64,000 nucleotides of DNA, taken from IMG/VR virus record IMGVR_UViG_3300031236_000004, positions 1-64,000 of that record. One strand, written 5' to 3'. The position numbers and the translations under genes are program-made. Source of the stretch: a virus. The notes under the pieces were generated by a model. The model was given only the letters and a program-made list of their open reading frames with translations. It made no database searches and was not told where the DNA came from. Positions 6,950 to 13,922 of this stretch are shown piece by piece; positions within the stretch are counted from its first letter, which is position 1; the number at the start of each line of letters is the position of its first letter.

Positions 6950-7055
6950 GTCCGAGTCCTTCCTCCAGGCGCGAGAGCGTCACGCGGGCCATGACGCCCC
7001 GGCACTTGCCGCAGCTGATCCCGACGGGCCTACGCGTGATCAGCGACTGCGGCAC
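6885..7055 (-). CDS. small zinc-ribbon protein
   Basis: 56 residues, GTG start preceded by GAGAGGCGG. Two Cys pairs, SCGKCRG (about 14-20) and FECTACGRR (about 39-47), are spaced as in a classical zinc ribbon, followed by a basic tail (RRVKRVPPDAR). Third positions favour G/C. It overlaps the start of the metallopeptidase gene by 65 bases in another frame and begins 24 bases before the upstream gene ends. Too short for most gene callers. Confidence 0.65.
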   Translation of the reverse strand: MPQSLITRRPVGISCGKCRGVMARVTLSRLEEGLGHEGFECTACGRRVKRVPPDAR

Positions 7056-7311
7056 ACCGCCGCCTCTCCCACAGCACCGCGCCGCGCACGCGGCTCCCGG
7101 GGGCTCCCAGCTTCGCGAGGCCCTGGTGGATGTAGTACTTCGCCGTGTGCTCGCTGATCCCGAGCTTGGCGGCGATCAGCTTGTTCGACAGGCCCTCCAG
7201 GAGCAGGTCCAGGCACTCCACCTCGCGCGGCGACACCGGGTCGCCGGGTCGCGGCTCTCGCGGCCGGATCTTCGCGTAGTGGCGCGGAGGCTGGCGGTTC
7301 ATCACTTCCAT
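7030..7311 (-). CDS. LuxR/GerE-type helix-turn-helix protein
   Basis: 93 residues from the ATG at 7311 (a GTG at 7305 and an ATG at 7302 in the TGATG overlap are alternatives). Residues about 27-65 are a LuxR-type domain: SPREVECLDLLLEGLSNKLI then AKLGISEHTAKYYIHQGLAK, with the usual Pro-Arg-Glu start and the recognition helix after GISEHT. There is no receiver or ligand domain, as in stand-alone regulators. Likely a DNA-binding transcription regulator of the phage or of host genes. Confidence 0.75.
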   Translation of the reverse strand: MEVMNRQPPRHYAKIRPREPRPGDPVSPREVECLDLLLEGLSNKLIAAKLGISEHTAKYYIHQGLAKLGAPGSRVRGAVLWERRRCAAVADHA

Positions 7312-7496
7312 TGCATCAGACCCTCCCATGGTTCGTCCACACCATCCCCCTCCCGCCTTACCCACTTGCAGTCGCGATGCGAGCACGCGTGGCGGCACGG
7401 GAACACGTCGCCGCAGTTCGCGCAGCGCTCGAACCTGCCGCCGCGGATCGGGCGCCAGACGTGCTCGTCGTTACGGCAGCGCTTACGCCGCGGCAC
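7302..7496 (-). CDS. small Cys/His zinc-finger-like protein
   Basis: 64 residues, GTG start inside the end of the upstream gene. Cys/His pattern RCANCGDVFPCRHACSHRDC (about residues 24-43) holds six Cys and two His within 20 residues, consistent with two interleaved zinc sites. The N-terminus is strongly basic (PRRKRCR). Unknown role; nucleic-acid binding is plausible. Confidence 0.65.
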   Translation of the reverse strand: MPRRKRCRNDEHVWRPIRGGRFERCANCGDVFPCRHACSHRDCKWVRREGDGVDEPWEGLMQWK

Positions 7497-7812
7497 CGCG
7501 GCGCATCCGCGGTGGCACCGTCCTCCCCGTCGCGTGCTCCGCCAGCCACGCCACCGCGACGGCCTCGGCCGCCTCGGCCACGTCCCCGGAGAGGTCGTCC
7601 GGGTTCGCGCGCACGCGCGCGGTCACCCTGACGTCGTCCATGCGGACCGCGACCAGCGTGGCCGGGGTCCGGTTGCTCAGGATCGAGACGCCGACGTCGG
7701 CCCGGGTCGGGAACTCCCAGCCCTGGACGCGCAGGCTGTCCAGCACCGACCGGATGCGGTGCGCGAAGACCTCGGTGTAGATGTCACGCAATTCCTGCTC
7801 GCTATCGCTCAT
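7483..7812 (-). CDS. hypothetical protein
   Basis: 109 residues, ATG start overlapping the previous gene by 11 bases. Helical N-terminus (EQELRDIYTEVFAHRIRSVL), a central beta-rich part (TLVAVRMDDVRVTARV), and an Ala-rich helix near the end. No motif recognised. Confidence 0.65.
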   Translation of the reverse strand: MSDSEQELRDIYTEVFAHRIRSVLDSLRVQGWEFPTRADVGVSILSNRTPATLVAVRMDDVRVTARVRANPDDLSGDVAEAAEAVAVAWLAEHATGRTVPPRMRRGAAA

Positions 7813-8023
7813 GCCTCAGCTCCTCGGTGATGCACAGGATGCAGTTGACGGGTTCATTCGTCAGCACGTTGCGGTTGCCCGCGTTCACTTTCATGCGCAG
7901 CCCGCACCAGGCAACTTTCGGGCCCGCGCGGCTCGTGGGCGGCTCGCGATCGTTACCCCACGTGTTCACGTCGCACCTGATGGAGTGCACGACGCGGTCG
8001 TGCCGGCGGACGGCGACGCGCAC
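7802..8023 (-). CDS. small CIxC-family protein
   Basis: 73 residues. The GTG start overlaps the upstream TAG (TAGTG). Landmarks: HDRVVHSIRCDV, a central AWCGLRMKV and the C-terminal VNCILCITEELRHER. This copy is 3.8 kb away from the main cluster but has the same VNCILC string as the copy at 3594, so it was probably dispersed by duplication. Confidence 0.7.
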   Translation of the reverse strand: MRVAVRRHDRVVHSIRCDVNTWGNDREPPTSRAGPKVAWCGLRMKVNAGNRNVLTNEPVNCILCITEELRHER

Positions 8024-8523
8024 TAGCGCGGCTGCCTGTTGACCGCCGCGTAGCCGACCTCGGCGTCGCCGAGGTCTGGTCTCGCCATCGCCACGGGGTT
8101 GAGGGCGGTGCCGCCGAACATCGCGCGCTCCATGAGCGCGATGAGCCCCTCGCGCAGGAGGCCGTTGGGCCGCGCCCGCCGGTACTGCTGCAGGGTCTTC
8201 TTGCCCCCAGGGTCGGCCTCGCACATGCCCTGGAAGACCATCCACTCGCGCTGCACGATCACGAGCGCGCCCGCGCACTCGTTGGTGACCGCGCGATCGG
8301 CGAGTGCCTCGTAGCCCTCGAACTCCGCCATGCGCGGGTCCGTCGGGTGGCAGGACATCCTCGCGCCGGCGCGCAGGCCCTTCCACAGGCGCGCGAGGTT
8401 GCCGGGCGTGTAGAACTTGTGCGGGTCGGGCCTGGAGCCCTGGTTCGCGAGGCGCCACGGGCAGTGGACGCAGGGTCGCGGGCAGGCGGGCTCGACGCGG
8501 TAAAGCTCAGGTTCTTCGCTCAC
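8023..8523 (-). CDS. Cys-rich protein, DUF6283-like
   Basis: 166 residues; GTG start in a GTGA overlap. CPRPCVHCPWRLANQG at about 14-29, MSCHPTDPR near 56 and ECAGALVIVQREW near 84 repeat the CxxCPxR, CHPT, CxGAL order of the gene at 5943. The C-terminal part (about 95-166) differs from that paralogue. The two are likely diverged copies with an unknown metal-dependent role. Confidence 0.7.
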   Translation of the reverse strand: MSEEPELYRVEPACPRPCVHCPWRLANQGSRPDPHKFYTPGNLARLWKGLRAGARMSCHPTDPRMAEFEGYEALADRAVTNECAGALVIVQREWMVFQGMCEADPGGKKTLQQYRRARPNGLLREGLIALMERAMFGGTALNPVAMARPDLGDAEVGYAAVNRQPR

Positions 8524-9203
8524 ATGTCCTCCGATGCCTCGTCGACCCGGTGCGCCAGCCGCACGAACGCGTCGATCGCGTGGACGCCCTTCTTCACGAC
8601 GACAGGGTCCTCGTAGGCGTCCACCATCTCGACGTGCGTCACGCCCATCCGGCGCAGCCACCTCGCGACCTCTTCGCACCCCGGGGCGTACTGGCCGTTG
8701 CCCGGGATGCTCTTGAGGCGCTTCCACCGCCCGCGCTTGTCCCGCAGCTCGTACTTCTCGACCCATTGCTCGCCGGGTACGTCGGAGACGTTCGTGATGC
8801 GCGCGAGCTTCTGCGGCGCGATAACCGGCCCGAGCACCTGCCGCACGTGGGCGCGGTACCTCGCCGACTTGCGGATCTTTCCGCGCGCCGCGGGGTGCAC
8901 GAGCGCGACGTGGTCCAGGCCCTGCCGCGCCATCTCGCGCGACACGCGCTGACCCCGCGCGACGACGGTGCGCCCGCGCGCCCGCTGCTGGTGGATGTAG
9001 ACGACCGTCTTGGGCGAGATCTTGCGGTCGTCGGTCCACAGGTTCATGAACTCGTGCTTCGCCGGATCGACGCGCATGGAGCGCAGCGCCTCGAACAGCG
9101 GCTTGGCGGCGAGGCGGCCGTCCTCCCAGGTCCAGCCCCGGCGCTGCGCGGTGAGCGAGCGGCACTCGCCGACGAAGAGCAGCCTAGCAACGAGCTTGCT
9201 CAC
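8520..9203 (-). CDS. hypothetical protein, possible DNA-processing role
   Basis: 227 residues from the GTG at 9203, chosen because it overlaps the upstream stop (GTGA). The N-terminus LLFVGECRSLTAQRRGWTWE and a later FMNLWTDDRK resemble the start of uracil-DNA-glycosylase-like folds seen in phages, but no catalytic motif can be verified. The C-terminal region (HVEMVDAYEDPVVVKKGVHA) is mixed alpha/beta. Annotate as unknown. Confidence 0.65.
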   Translation of the reverse strand: MSKLVARLLFVGECRSLTAQRRGWTWEDGRLAAKPLFEALRSMRVDPAKHEFMNLWTDDRKISPKTVVYIHQQRARGRTVVARGQRVSREMARQGLDHVALVHPAARGKIRKSARYRAHVRQVLGPVIAPQKLARITNVSDVPGEQWVEKYELRDKRGRWKRLKSIPGNGQYAPGCEEVARWLRRMGVTHVEMVDAYEDPVVVKKGVHAIDAFVRLAHRVDEASEDM

Positions 9204-9364
9204 GTGAGCCTCGCCATCGCGAGCAGGTTGCACGCCTGCTCGAAGTGACGCAGCCGCTCGAGGTCCCTGCCCCGGCGCAGCTTCGCCTTGTAGAGGGCGG
9301 TCAGGCGGTTCAGCGCCACCTCGGCGACGTCGAGTCGCTCCCGCTCGATCGGGCTCAGCGGCAT
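9200..9364 (-). CDS. small helical hypothetical protein
   Basis: 54 residues, ATG start overlapping the end of the previous gene by ten bases and ending in a GTGA overlap. The whole product is predicted helical and charged (SPIERERLDVAEVALNRLTA). Codon third positions are almost all G/C. No motif. Confidence 0.65.
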   Translation of the reverse strand: MPLSPIERERLDVAEVALNRLTALYKAKLRRGRDLERLRHFEQACNLLAMARLT

Positions 9365-9600
9365 CGCAAAAACGCCTCGAGCTGCGCCCGGCCCTCCGGC
9401 GTCGCCATCTTCGCGCTGAGCTTCGACTTCAGCACAAAGTCGCGCCCGGCCGTCAGGCCCTCCTCGCAGACCTCGCGAGCCCGCTGCAGCGCGAGGAGCG
9501 GACTGTCGCCTTCCTCCACGCTGACGGTGACCGTCGCGGTGTCGTTCTCGTACTGCGCGGTGACTCGCTTCATCTCGTATGTGACTTCGGTGACCTTCAT
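9355..9600 (-). CDS. hypothetical protein
   Basis: 81 residues; ATG start with AGGAG seven bases upstream. The first half is beta-rich (KVTEVTYEMKRVTAQYENDT), the second helical (LLALQRAREVCEEGLTAG). The layout resembles small sporulation- or stress-type DUFs but nothing specific is recognised. Confidence 0.65.
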   Translation of the reverse strand: MKVTEVTYEMKRVTAQYENDTATVTVSVEEGDSPLLALQRAREVCEEGLTAGRDFVLKSKLSAKMATPEGRAQLEAFLRCR

Positions 9601-9620
9601 GTTGCTCCTGTTGGTTGTGA

Positions 9621-9899
9621 CTACAGCCTCCCGCAGTCGACGCAGCGGGGACCGTCGGCCGTCATGACGGTCGGCCGCAGGACCGTTCGACCGAAGGCCC
9701 ACGGCGTGCGCCCCTCCTCGCCGAGGCGGATCGCTTCGAACCGCGGACCGTACTTGCAGATGTAGGCGCGGACGACGCGCACGTGCCACCAGTACCTCGC
9801 CAGGCTGCCGGTGTGGACGTGGACGACGTCGCCGACTACCGGCAGCCCACGACCATCGTGAAACCAATCGTCACGGGGTGGCTCCCCGAACCCCCGCAC
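9621..9899 (-). CDS. probable divergent CIxC-family protein
   Basis: 92 residues from the GTG at 9899; an ATG at 9941 is possible but would overlap the lipoprotein gene further. GDVVHVHTG, a single Cys (YICKYG) and the C-terminal PRCVDCGRL follow the family order (VxH, lone Cys, Cys pair), with Asp/Gly replacing the usual Ile. The middle contains WWHVRVVRAY. Assignment to the family is tentative. Confidence 0.55.
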   Translation of the reverse strand: MRGFGEPPRDDWFHDGRGLPVVGDVVHVHTGSLARYWWHVRVVRAYICKYGPRFEAIRLGEEGRTPWAFGRTVLRPTVMTADGPRCVDCGRL

Positions 9900-10012
9900 G
9901 CGTCCGTCGGGCGGTGCGGCCTGTCCTCGCCGCCTAGGCATTGGCCCAGGGCCGCCGCGGCGAGTAGCGCCGCGATGATGATGCTCGCATTCGACCTCCG
10001 CTCAGTCGTCAC
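9836..10012 (-). CDS. small predicted lipoprotein
   Basis: 58 residues, GTG start overlapping the end of the upstream gene. A charged N-terminus (TTERRSN) is followed by the hydrophobic stretch ASIIIAALLAAAALGQC, a signal peptide ending in a lipobox (L-G-Q-C). The mature part is short, with two more Cys. It is nested against the start of the gene at 9621. Membrane-anchored phage lipoproteins of this size often act in superinfection exclusion, but that is only a possibility here. Confidence 0.55.
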   Translation of the reverse strand: MTTERRSNASIIIAALLAAAALGQCLGGEDRPHRPTDACGGSGSHPVTIGFTMVVGCR

Positions 10013-10298
10013 TGTCGACGTACTCCTGCGCGACGTGGATGCTCTTGCAGTGCTCGGCGTGGTCGGAGTGGCCGTAGGCGTAGTCGCACGTGCAGCGCGC
10101 GGTCTGCCGCGCGGCCACCCGCTTGAGCGCGGTCAGCAGCGCGGCCGCGGACGGCCGGTCGACGGTCGGCTCCTCCCAGAGGATGTCGACCTGCTTCTTC
10201 CGGTCCCGCCCGATGACGCGCGTCACGGTGACGGCGTCTCCCGCGAGCTTGACGACGAGCGGCTCGCCGTCGACCTCGATCTTCATGACCCGGGTCAC
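10002..10298 (-). CDS. hypothetical protein with C-terminal Cys/His cluster
   Basis: 98 residues, GTG at 10298 in a GTGA overlap (an ATG four codons later is an alternative). N-terminal half is a beta-rich basic segment (VTVTRVIGRDRKKQVDIL). The C-terminal CTCDYAYGHSDHAEHC holds three Cys and three His, likely a metal site. Unknown role. Confidence 0.65.
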   Translation of the reverse strand: MTRVMKIEVDGEPLVVKLAGDAVTVTRVIGRDRKKQVDILWEEPTVDRPSAAALLTALKRVAARQTARCTCDYAYGHSDHAEHCKSIHVAQEYVDSDD

Positions 10299-10606
10299 GG
10301 CTCGCGGTTCCGGTACATGTAGTCGATCTCCGCGGGGTCGGTGTTGGGCCACCGCGCCATCCACTCCTCGCGCGTCATCGGCCACTCGCCCTTGAGCGCG
10401 CAGCGCAGGTCGCGCGACCAGCGCTGCATCTGATGAGCTGCGCTGGGCGGCATGCTGGCGAAGTCGCCGTGGTAGGGCACGTGCTGGCCGCCCTTGCCCC
10501 TCGACTCGAAGTTGGCGACGGCGCCCTCGAACAGGTCGATGACGGCCCAGAGGGCGGCTCGCAGGCTCCGATTCTCGCGCTCGAGGTCACTTTCCTTCGA
10601 GGACAC
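10295..10606 (-). CDS. hypothetical protein
   Basis: 103 residues, GTG start inside the end of the upstream gene. N-terminal coiled-coil-like helix (SDLERENRSLRAALWAVIDL) and a Trp-rich C-terminus (KGEWPMTREEWMARW). No recognised domain. Confidence 0.65.
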   Translation of the reverse strand: MSSKESDLERENRSLRAALWAVIDLFEGAVANFESRGKGGQHVPYHGDFASMPPSAAHQMQRWSRDLRCALKGEWPMTREEWMARWPNTDPAEIDYMYRNREP

Positions 10607-11189
10607 GGCGCTCCTTGTCGAGGTCGCGGTTCACCGCCGCGTGCTGGGTGAACTTGTCGCCGTAGCGGGCCTTGAGCTTCGCGATGTTCTTCTCCATGCA
10701 GTCCTCCAGCGTGTGCTTCGTGGCGCGCAGCGCGAGCGCCTCGTACCACAGGCAGTCTGAGACTTCCTCCATGAGGTTCACCTCGTCGAGGGCCTTGCCG
10801 TACATGATGTGCTTCTTCAGCGCGTCTGCGAACTCGCCGGCCTCCGACATCATGCCCAGCGCGGCGTGGAGGAGCTGCGCGATCTTGCGATCGTGCTCGG
10901 GGCCCTGCCCGAGGCGGACGAAGTCGGGCGTGTGCTCGGTGACGGCTGCTAGGGCCTGATACTCATTTGCGTGCATGCGATGTTTATCGCACAAGCAGAT
11001 GTTCGCGCGGTACTGCCACGACTCCTGGAACTCGCGGAGCTGCAGGTGCGCCAGGCCCGTGAGGTTAACCATGATGCCGTCGCGCGCGCGGCGCGACATC
11101 GTGACGAACGCGTCGTGGTCGGTTTGGCTCGGCCACGTGACGGCGCGGGCCTCGGCCTGGACCTCCTCGAGCATCTTCTCCTTCTTCAC
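10587..11189 (-). CDS. MazG-like nucleotide pyrophosphohydrolase with N-terminal extension
   Basis: 200 residues from the GTG at 11189 (GTGA overlap). From about residue 72 the sequence (MHANEYQALA, then LGMMSEAGEFADALKKH and EEVSDCLWYEALAL) has the EExxE/ExxD helices of all-alpha MazG-type NTP pyrophosphatases, which hydrolyse nucleoside triphosphates to monophosphates. The N-terminal 71 residues are an unrelated helical segment with CLCDKHR at its end. The same frame has an ATG at 10976, just after an ATAAAC element, so a MazG-only product may also be made. Confidence 0.75.
   Translation of the reverse strand: MKKEKMLEEVQAEARAVTWPSQTDHDAFVTMSRRARDGIMVNLTGLAHLQLREFQESWQYRANICLCDKHRMHANEYQALAAVTEHTPDFVRLGQGPEHDRKIAQLLHAALGMMSEAGEFADALKKHIMYGKALDEVNLMEEVSDCLWYEALALRATKHTLEDCMEKNIAKLKARYGDKFTQHAAVNRDLDKERRVLEGK
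10982..10987 (-). promoter_or_regulatory. ATAAAC element before internal MazG start
   Basis: GTGCGATAAACATCGC on the minus strand, five bases before the ATG at 10976. It lies inside the longer reading frame, which suggests a second transcript for the MazG domain. Confidence 0.4.
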
Positions 11190-11968
11190 GGCGTTCCCTC
11201 CCTCCGCTTCACCGAGAAGCAGAACCGGCAGCGGGCGCAGGCGCCCTCGAGGGGCTGGCTGCCCTCGTGGTCCTTGTGGATCGTCGCCGGGCACGCCCGC
11301 CGGTGCGGCGGCCTGTTCGCCCTGCCGTGCCCGTGCCGGTGCAGCTCGAACACGACGTCGACCCACGCCGGGACGCGCTCGCCGCGCTCCTGCCGGACCC
11401 ACGCCGCGAAGAACTGCGGCCGGCGCTCGGCGAGCAGCGCCAGCCCCGCCGCGCGCCACTTCGCCGGCGTGCTCGAGTCGAAGCTGAGCATGACGTGCAG
11501 GTTCGCGTTGTCGGTCAGGTTGGCGGCCAGGTCGAACTTGCGCGTCGACACCCAGATCCGGAACTTCGGCTTGGCGTGCTTGGCGTACAGCGACAGCTGG
11601 TTGATGAAGTAGACGCTGCCGGGCTGCAGGTCGCCGACGCCGAACATGCGCAGGAAGTCCTGCTGCCTCGCGACGACGTGGCAGACGTCCGTGGCCTCGT
11701 CGGCCAGCGTCCCCCAGTCGCCCTCGTCCAAGCTGAACACCGCGGAGTTCTCGGCCTGGCGCCGGAGCGCCGCGGGCATCGCGATGCGGCCGTCGAGGCC
11801 GTAGCAGTAGACGCTGCACGCGGGCGTCGGCCGGCACGAGCGGGCGATGCTCGCGTTGATCGATAGGCCCGTCTTGTCGTTCTTCGACAGGAACAGGACG
11901 TCCGGCGCCTCGTCGGGCTCGACGACCGGCGTCGCGTCGCGGATGACCTGCAGCTTGGTGCGCGTCAC
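11186..11968 (-). CDS. GP88-like phage protein
   Basis: 260 residues; GTG start in a GTGA overlap. LSKNDKTGLSINASIARSCR followed by PTPACSVYCYG (about residues 27-57) matches the start of the phage gene product 88 family, with a closely spaced Cys trio. The middle FRIWVSTRKFDLAANL and LHVMLSFDSSTPAKW is also typical of it. The C-terminal CARCRFCFS adds a zinc knuckle after a His/Arg-rich linker (HRHGHGRANRPPHRR). Biochemical role of the family is unknown. Confidence 0.7.
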   Translation of the reverse strand: MTRTKLQVIRDATPVVEPDEAPDVLFLSKNDKTGLSINASIARSCRPTPACSVYCYGLDGRIAMPAALRRQAENSAVFSLDEGDWGTLADEATDVCHVVARQQDFLRMFGVGDLQPGSVYFINQLSLYAKHAKPKFRIWVSTRKFDLAANLTDNANLHVMLSFDSSTPAKWRAAGLALLAERRPQFFAAWVRQERGERVPAWVDVVFELHRHGHGRANRPPHRRACPATIHKDHEGSQPLEGACARCRFCFSVKRREGTP

Positions 11969-12216
11969 GGCGCCTCCCGCACGTCCCGCACCGCGATGAC
12001 GATGCGCAGCCCGTCGATCTCGTCCGCCAGCTCAATGCCGCGGTGACCGTTCGCGTCGAAGATCTCGACGGCGCTGTCCAGGCGGTTCCGCAGGTCTTCG
12101 GTTCGCTCGCCCGCGTAGGTCTCGAGGCGCGCCTCGACGTCCTCCGCGGTCAGACCCCAACCTACGGCTTCTTCTGCCGCCTCGCGCTCTTGGTCCATGA
12201 CCTTATTGCTCGACAT
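11965..12216 (-). CDS. hypothetical helical protein
   Basis: 83 residues, ATG start 13 bases inside the end of the upstream gene. Acidic, helical throughout (EREAAEEAVGWGLTAEDVEA). No motif; ends in a GTGA overlap. Confidence 0.65.
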   Translation of the reverse strand: MSSNKVMDQEREAAEEAVGWGLTAEDVEARLETYAGERTEDLRNRLDSAVEIFDANGHRGIELADEIDGLRIVIAVRDVREAP

Positions 12217-12706
12217 GCTTGCCCTCCCAGATGGCCCTGCCGCACCCGCTGCACGTCAGCCGCACCAGGGCGTACTCAGCCTTCGCGTCGCCGACGACCC
12301 CGCGCCGGCCGCCGTCGCGGTCGTGCTCGAGCGTGCGCCCGTCGTGCGCCAGGTGCACCGCCCACGTGCCCTCGGTCAGGAACGTCTCGACGAGCGCGCG
12401 AGCGCGCGACAGGTCCCGCTTGCACTTCGGGCAGCGCGACGGGATGTGAACCCTCCGCTTCGCGACGCGCACGATCGTCACTTCGACCTCGTGTCCCTTG
12501 CCCCGGATGGGCGTGATGTCGTCCAGACCGTCCAGGCTGACGGGCTTGTGCTTGCCCTCGAACACCTGGATCCCGATGATGATGGTGTCGGCCTGCCGCT
12601 TCGCGCGCGCCAGGGCCTCCGTCTTGTCGCTCGCCTCGACCACGGCGTAGAACGGCTCGCCGTCCTCGTCGTAGGCCGCGACGACCGTCCACGGTCGCTT
12701 CGCCAT
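12203..12706 (-). CDS. hypothetical protein with split zinc ribbon
   Basis: 167 residues, ATG start. N-terminal alpha/beta part (WTVVAAYDEDGEPFYAVVEA). RCPKCKRDL (about 91-99) and LTCSGCGRAIW (about 150-160) are two knuckles of a zinc ribbon separated by a 50-residue helical insertion (SRARALVETFLTEGTWAVH). The role is unknown. Confidence 0.7.
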   Translation of the reverse strand: MAKRPWTVVAAYDEDGEPFYAVVEASDKTEALARAKRQADTIIIGIQVFEGKHKPVSLDGLDDITPIRGKGHEVEVTIVRVAKRRVHIPSRCPKCKRDLSRARALVETFLTEGTWAVHLAHDGRTLEHDRDGGRRGVVGDAKAEYALVRLTCSGCGRAIWEGKHVEQ

Positions 12707-12713
12707 GCTCCTC

Positions 12714-13469
12714 CTAGATTAACGCGTACTGCCGCACCAGCTCGAACCCGTGCCACTCCATCGTCAGCCGCACCTCGAGGCGCGCGATGGGTACGCACTT
12801 GCAGCTTGGGCACGCGGCCCTGTGCTCGTGCACCGTCACCTTCGCGCCCTCGGGCGCCTCCTCGCGCGCGGTCCGCAGGCGCGAGTACTGCCGCGCGTCG
12901 AGGTTCTGCGGCGCGCACTCGGTGAACTTCACGTCGCCCGCGCACGCGCAGTCGCACGCGTGGCCGCGGTGGAGCATGTCGTACGGGCCGTAGCCCGGCA
13001 GCTCCAGCATCTCGGCGCAGATGTCCTCGAGGATCTCCTCGTCGCGGAGATAGCCCTCGGACATGCGGGCCCGCATCTCCTCGTCGCCGTTCTTCTCCAC
13101 CCACGCGCGCAGCGCCCGCGACCGCGCGTTGCCCCTCTCGGTGACCGCGCGCGCGACCGCGGCCTCGGCCTCCGCGCGGTCCGCGGCGGCAGCCCGGGCG
13201 GCCTCCTCGCGCCTCGCTCGCCGCGCCGCGCGCAGCTCGAGGGCGGGCAGGATCGCGGCCAGCGTCGGCTCGCCGACGGGCGGCTCGCTCGCGTCCAGGC
13301 CCAGGACCTCGCCCGACTCGTAGAGCAGCGCCAGCTCGAGGCGCAGGCTCGCCGTCAGCGCGCCGAGGTCCGCCTCCGTCACGTCGAGGGACTGCGGGCC
13401 CACGCGGGTCTTCCCGGCCAGGATGGCCGCGCGCGGCGAGACGTGGATCTTGACCTGGAGCCCCGGCAC
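12714..13469 (-). CDS. hypothetical coiled-coil, Cys-rich protein
   Basis: 251 residues, GTG start. Residues about 80-120 are an Ala/Arg/Glu coiled coil (RRARREEAARAAAADRAEAE). The C-terminal third has HACDCACAG and later AACPSCKC, two Cys clusters likely to bind zinc. The N-terminus (LQVKIHVSPRAAILAGKTRV) is beta-rich. No family recognised. Confidence 0.65.
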   Translation of the reverse strand: MPGLQVKIHVSPRAAILAGKTRVGPQSLDVTEADLGALTASLRLELALLYESGEVLGLDASEPPVGEPTLAAILPALELRAARRARREEAARAAAADRAEAEAAVARAVTERGNARSRALRAWVEKNGDEEMRARMSEGYLRDEEILEDICAEMLELPGYGPYDMLHRGHACDCACAGDVKFTECAPQNLDARQYSRLRTAREEAPEGAKVTVHEHRAACPSCKCVPIARLEVRLTMEWHGFELVRQYALI

Positions 13470-13470
13470 G

Positions 13471-13632
13471 TCAGGGCACCAGCACGCACACGGCGAGCGC
13501 GGCCAGAACGAAGGCGGCCCCGAAGAGGGCGAGCGCCAGGACGCCGTGCATGACGGTGTACCGGCGCGGCGGCGGGTCGCGCGGCATCAGCTGAAGGGAG
13601 GGGAACGGCAGGACGTTGTTCTTGGTCTTCAC
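13471..13632 (-). CDS. small single-span membrane protein
   Basis: 53 residues, GTG start in a GTGA overlap. A basic, Pro-rich N-terminus (MPRDPPPRRYTV) precedes one hydrophobic helix (HGVLALALFGAAFVLAALAV) that runs to the C-terminus. Topology suggests a cytoplasmic N-terminus. Size fits a holin-like or accessory membrane peptide, but it sits among non-lysis genes, so no function is assigned. Confidence 0.65.
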   Translation of the reverse strand: MKTKNNVLPFPSLQLMPRDPPPRRYTVMHGVLALALFGAAFVLAALAVCVLVP

Positions 13633-13922
13633 GCGGGGTCTCGGTTGATCGCCTGCGTCATGCACTTCGGGCACAGGACCTCCTGGTCCAGCTGGGGTGT
13701 CGGGTCGGGGATCGAGAAGTCGGAACCGCACTGACTGCAGTCGCTGATCAGGCCGATGAAGCCGTGCTCGGGTGACGCGTGCCTGCGGATGCGCAGGAAC
13801 CACGCGAGCCCGTCGACGGTCGGCCTGTTGATCTCGTTCACGAGGCGGTCGACGTCGGCCTCCGCGCCGCCCAGCTCCAGCTGGGCGTAGAGGCCCTCTA
13901 GGTACCACTCGGCGTAGGTCAT
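13629..13922 (-). CDS. small zinc-ribbon protein
   Basis: 97 residues, ATG in an ATGA overlap. Helical N-terminal half (AEWYLEGLYAQLELGGAEAD), then DCSQCGSDFS and VLCPKCMTQ spaced by about 20 residues, a regular zinc ribbon at the C-terminus. Role unknown. Confidence 0.7.
   Translation of the reverse strand: MTYAEWYLEGLYAQLELGGAEADVDRLVNEINRPTVDGLAWFLRIRRHASPEHGFIGLISDCSQCGSDFSIPDPTPQLDQEVLCPKCMTQAINRDPA

Noticed and set aside
9942-9990. 18-residue ORF starting at an ATG after GGAGG near 9987
   Set aside because: It ends after MRASSSRRYSPRRPWANA; the overlapping lipoprotein frame with a GTG start explains the region better.
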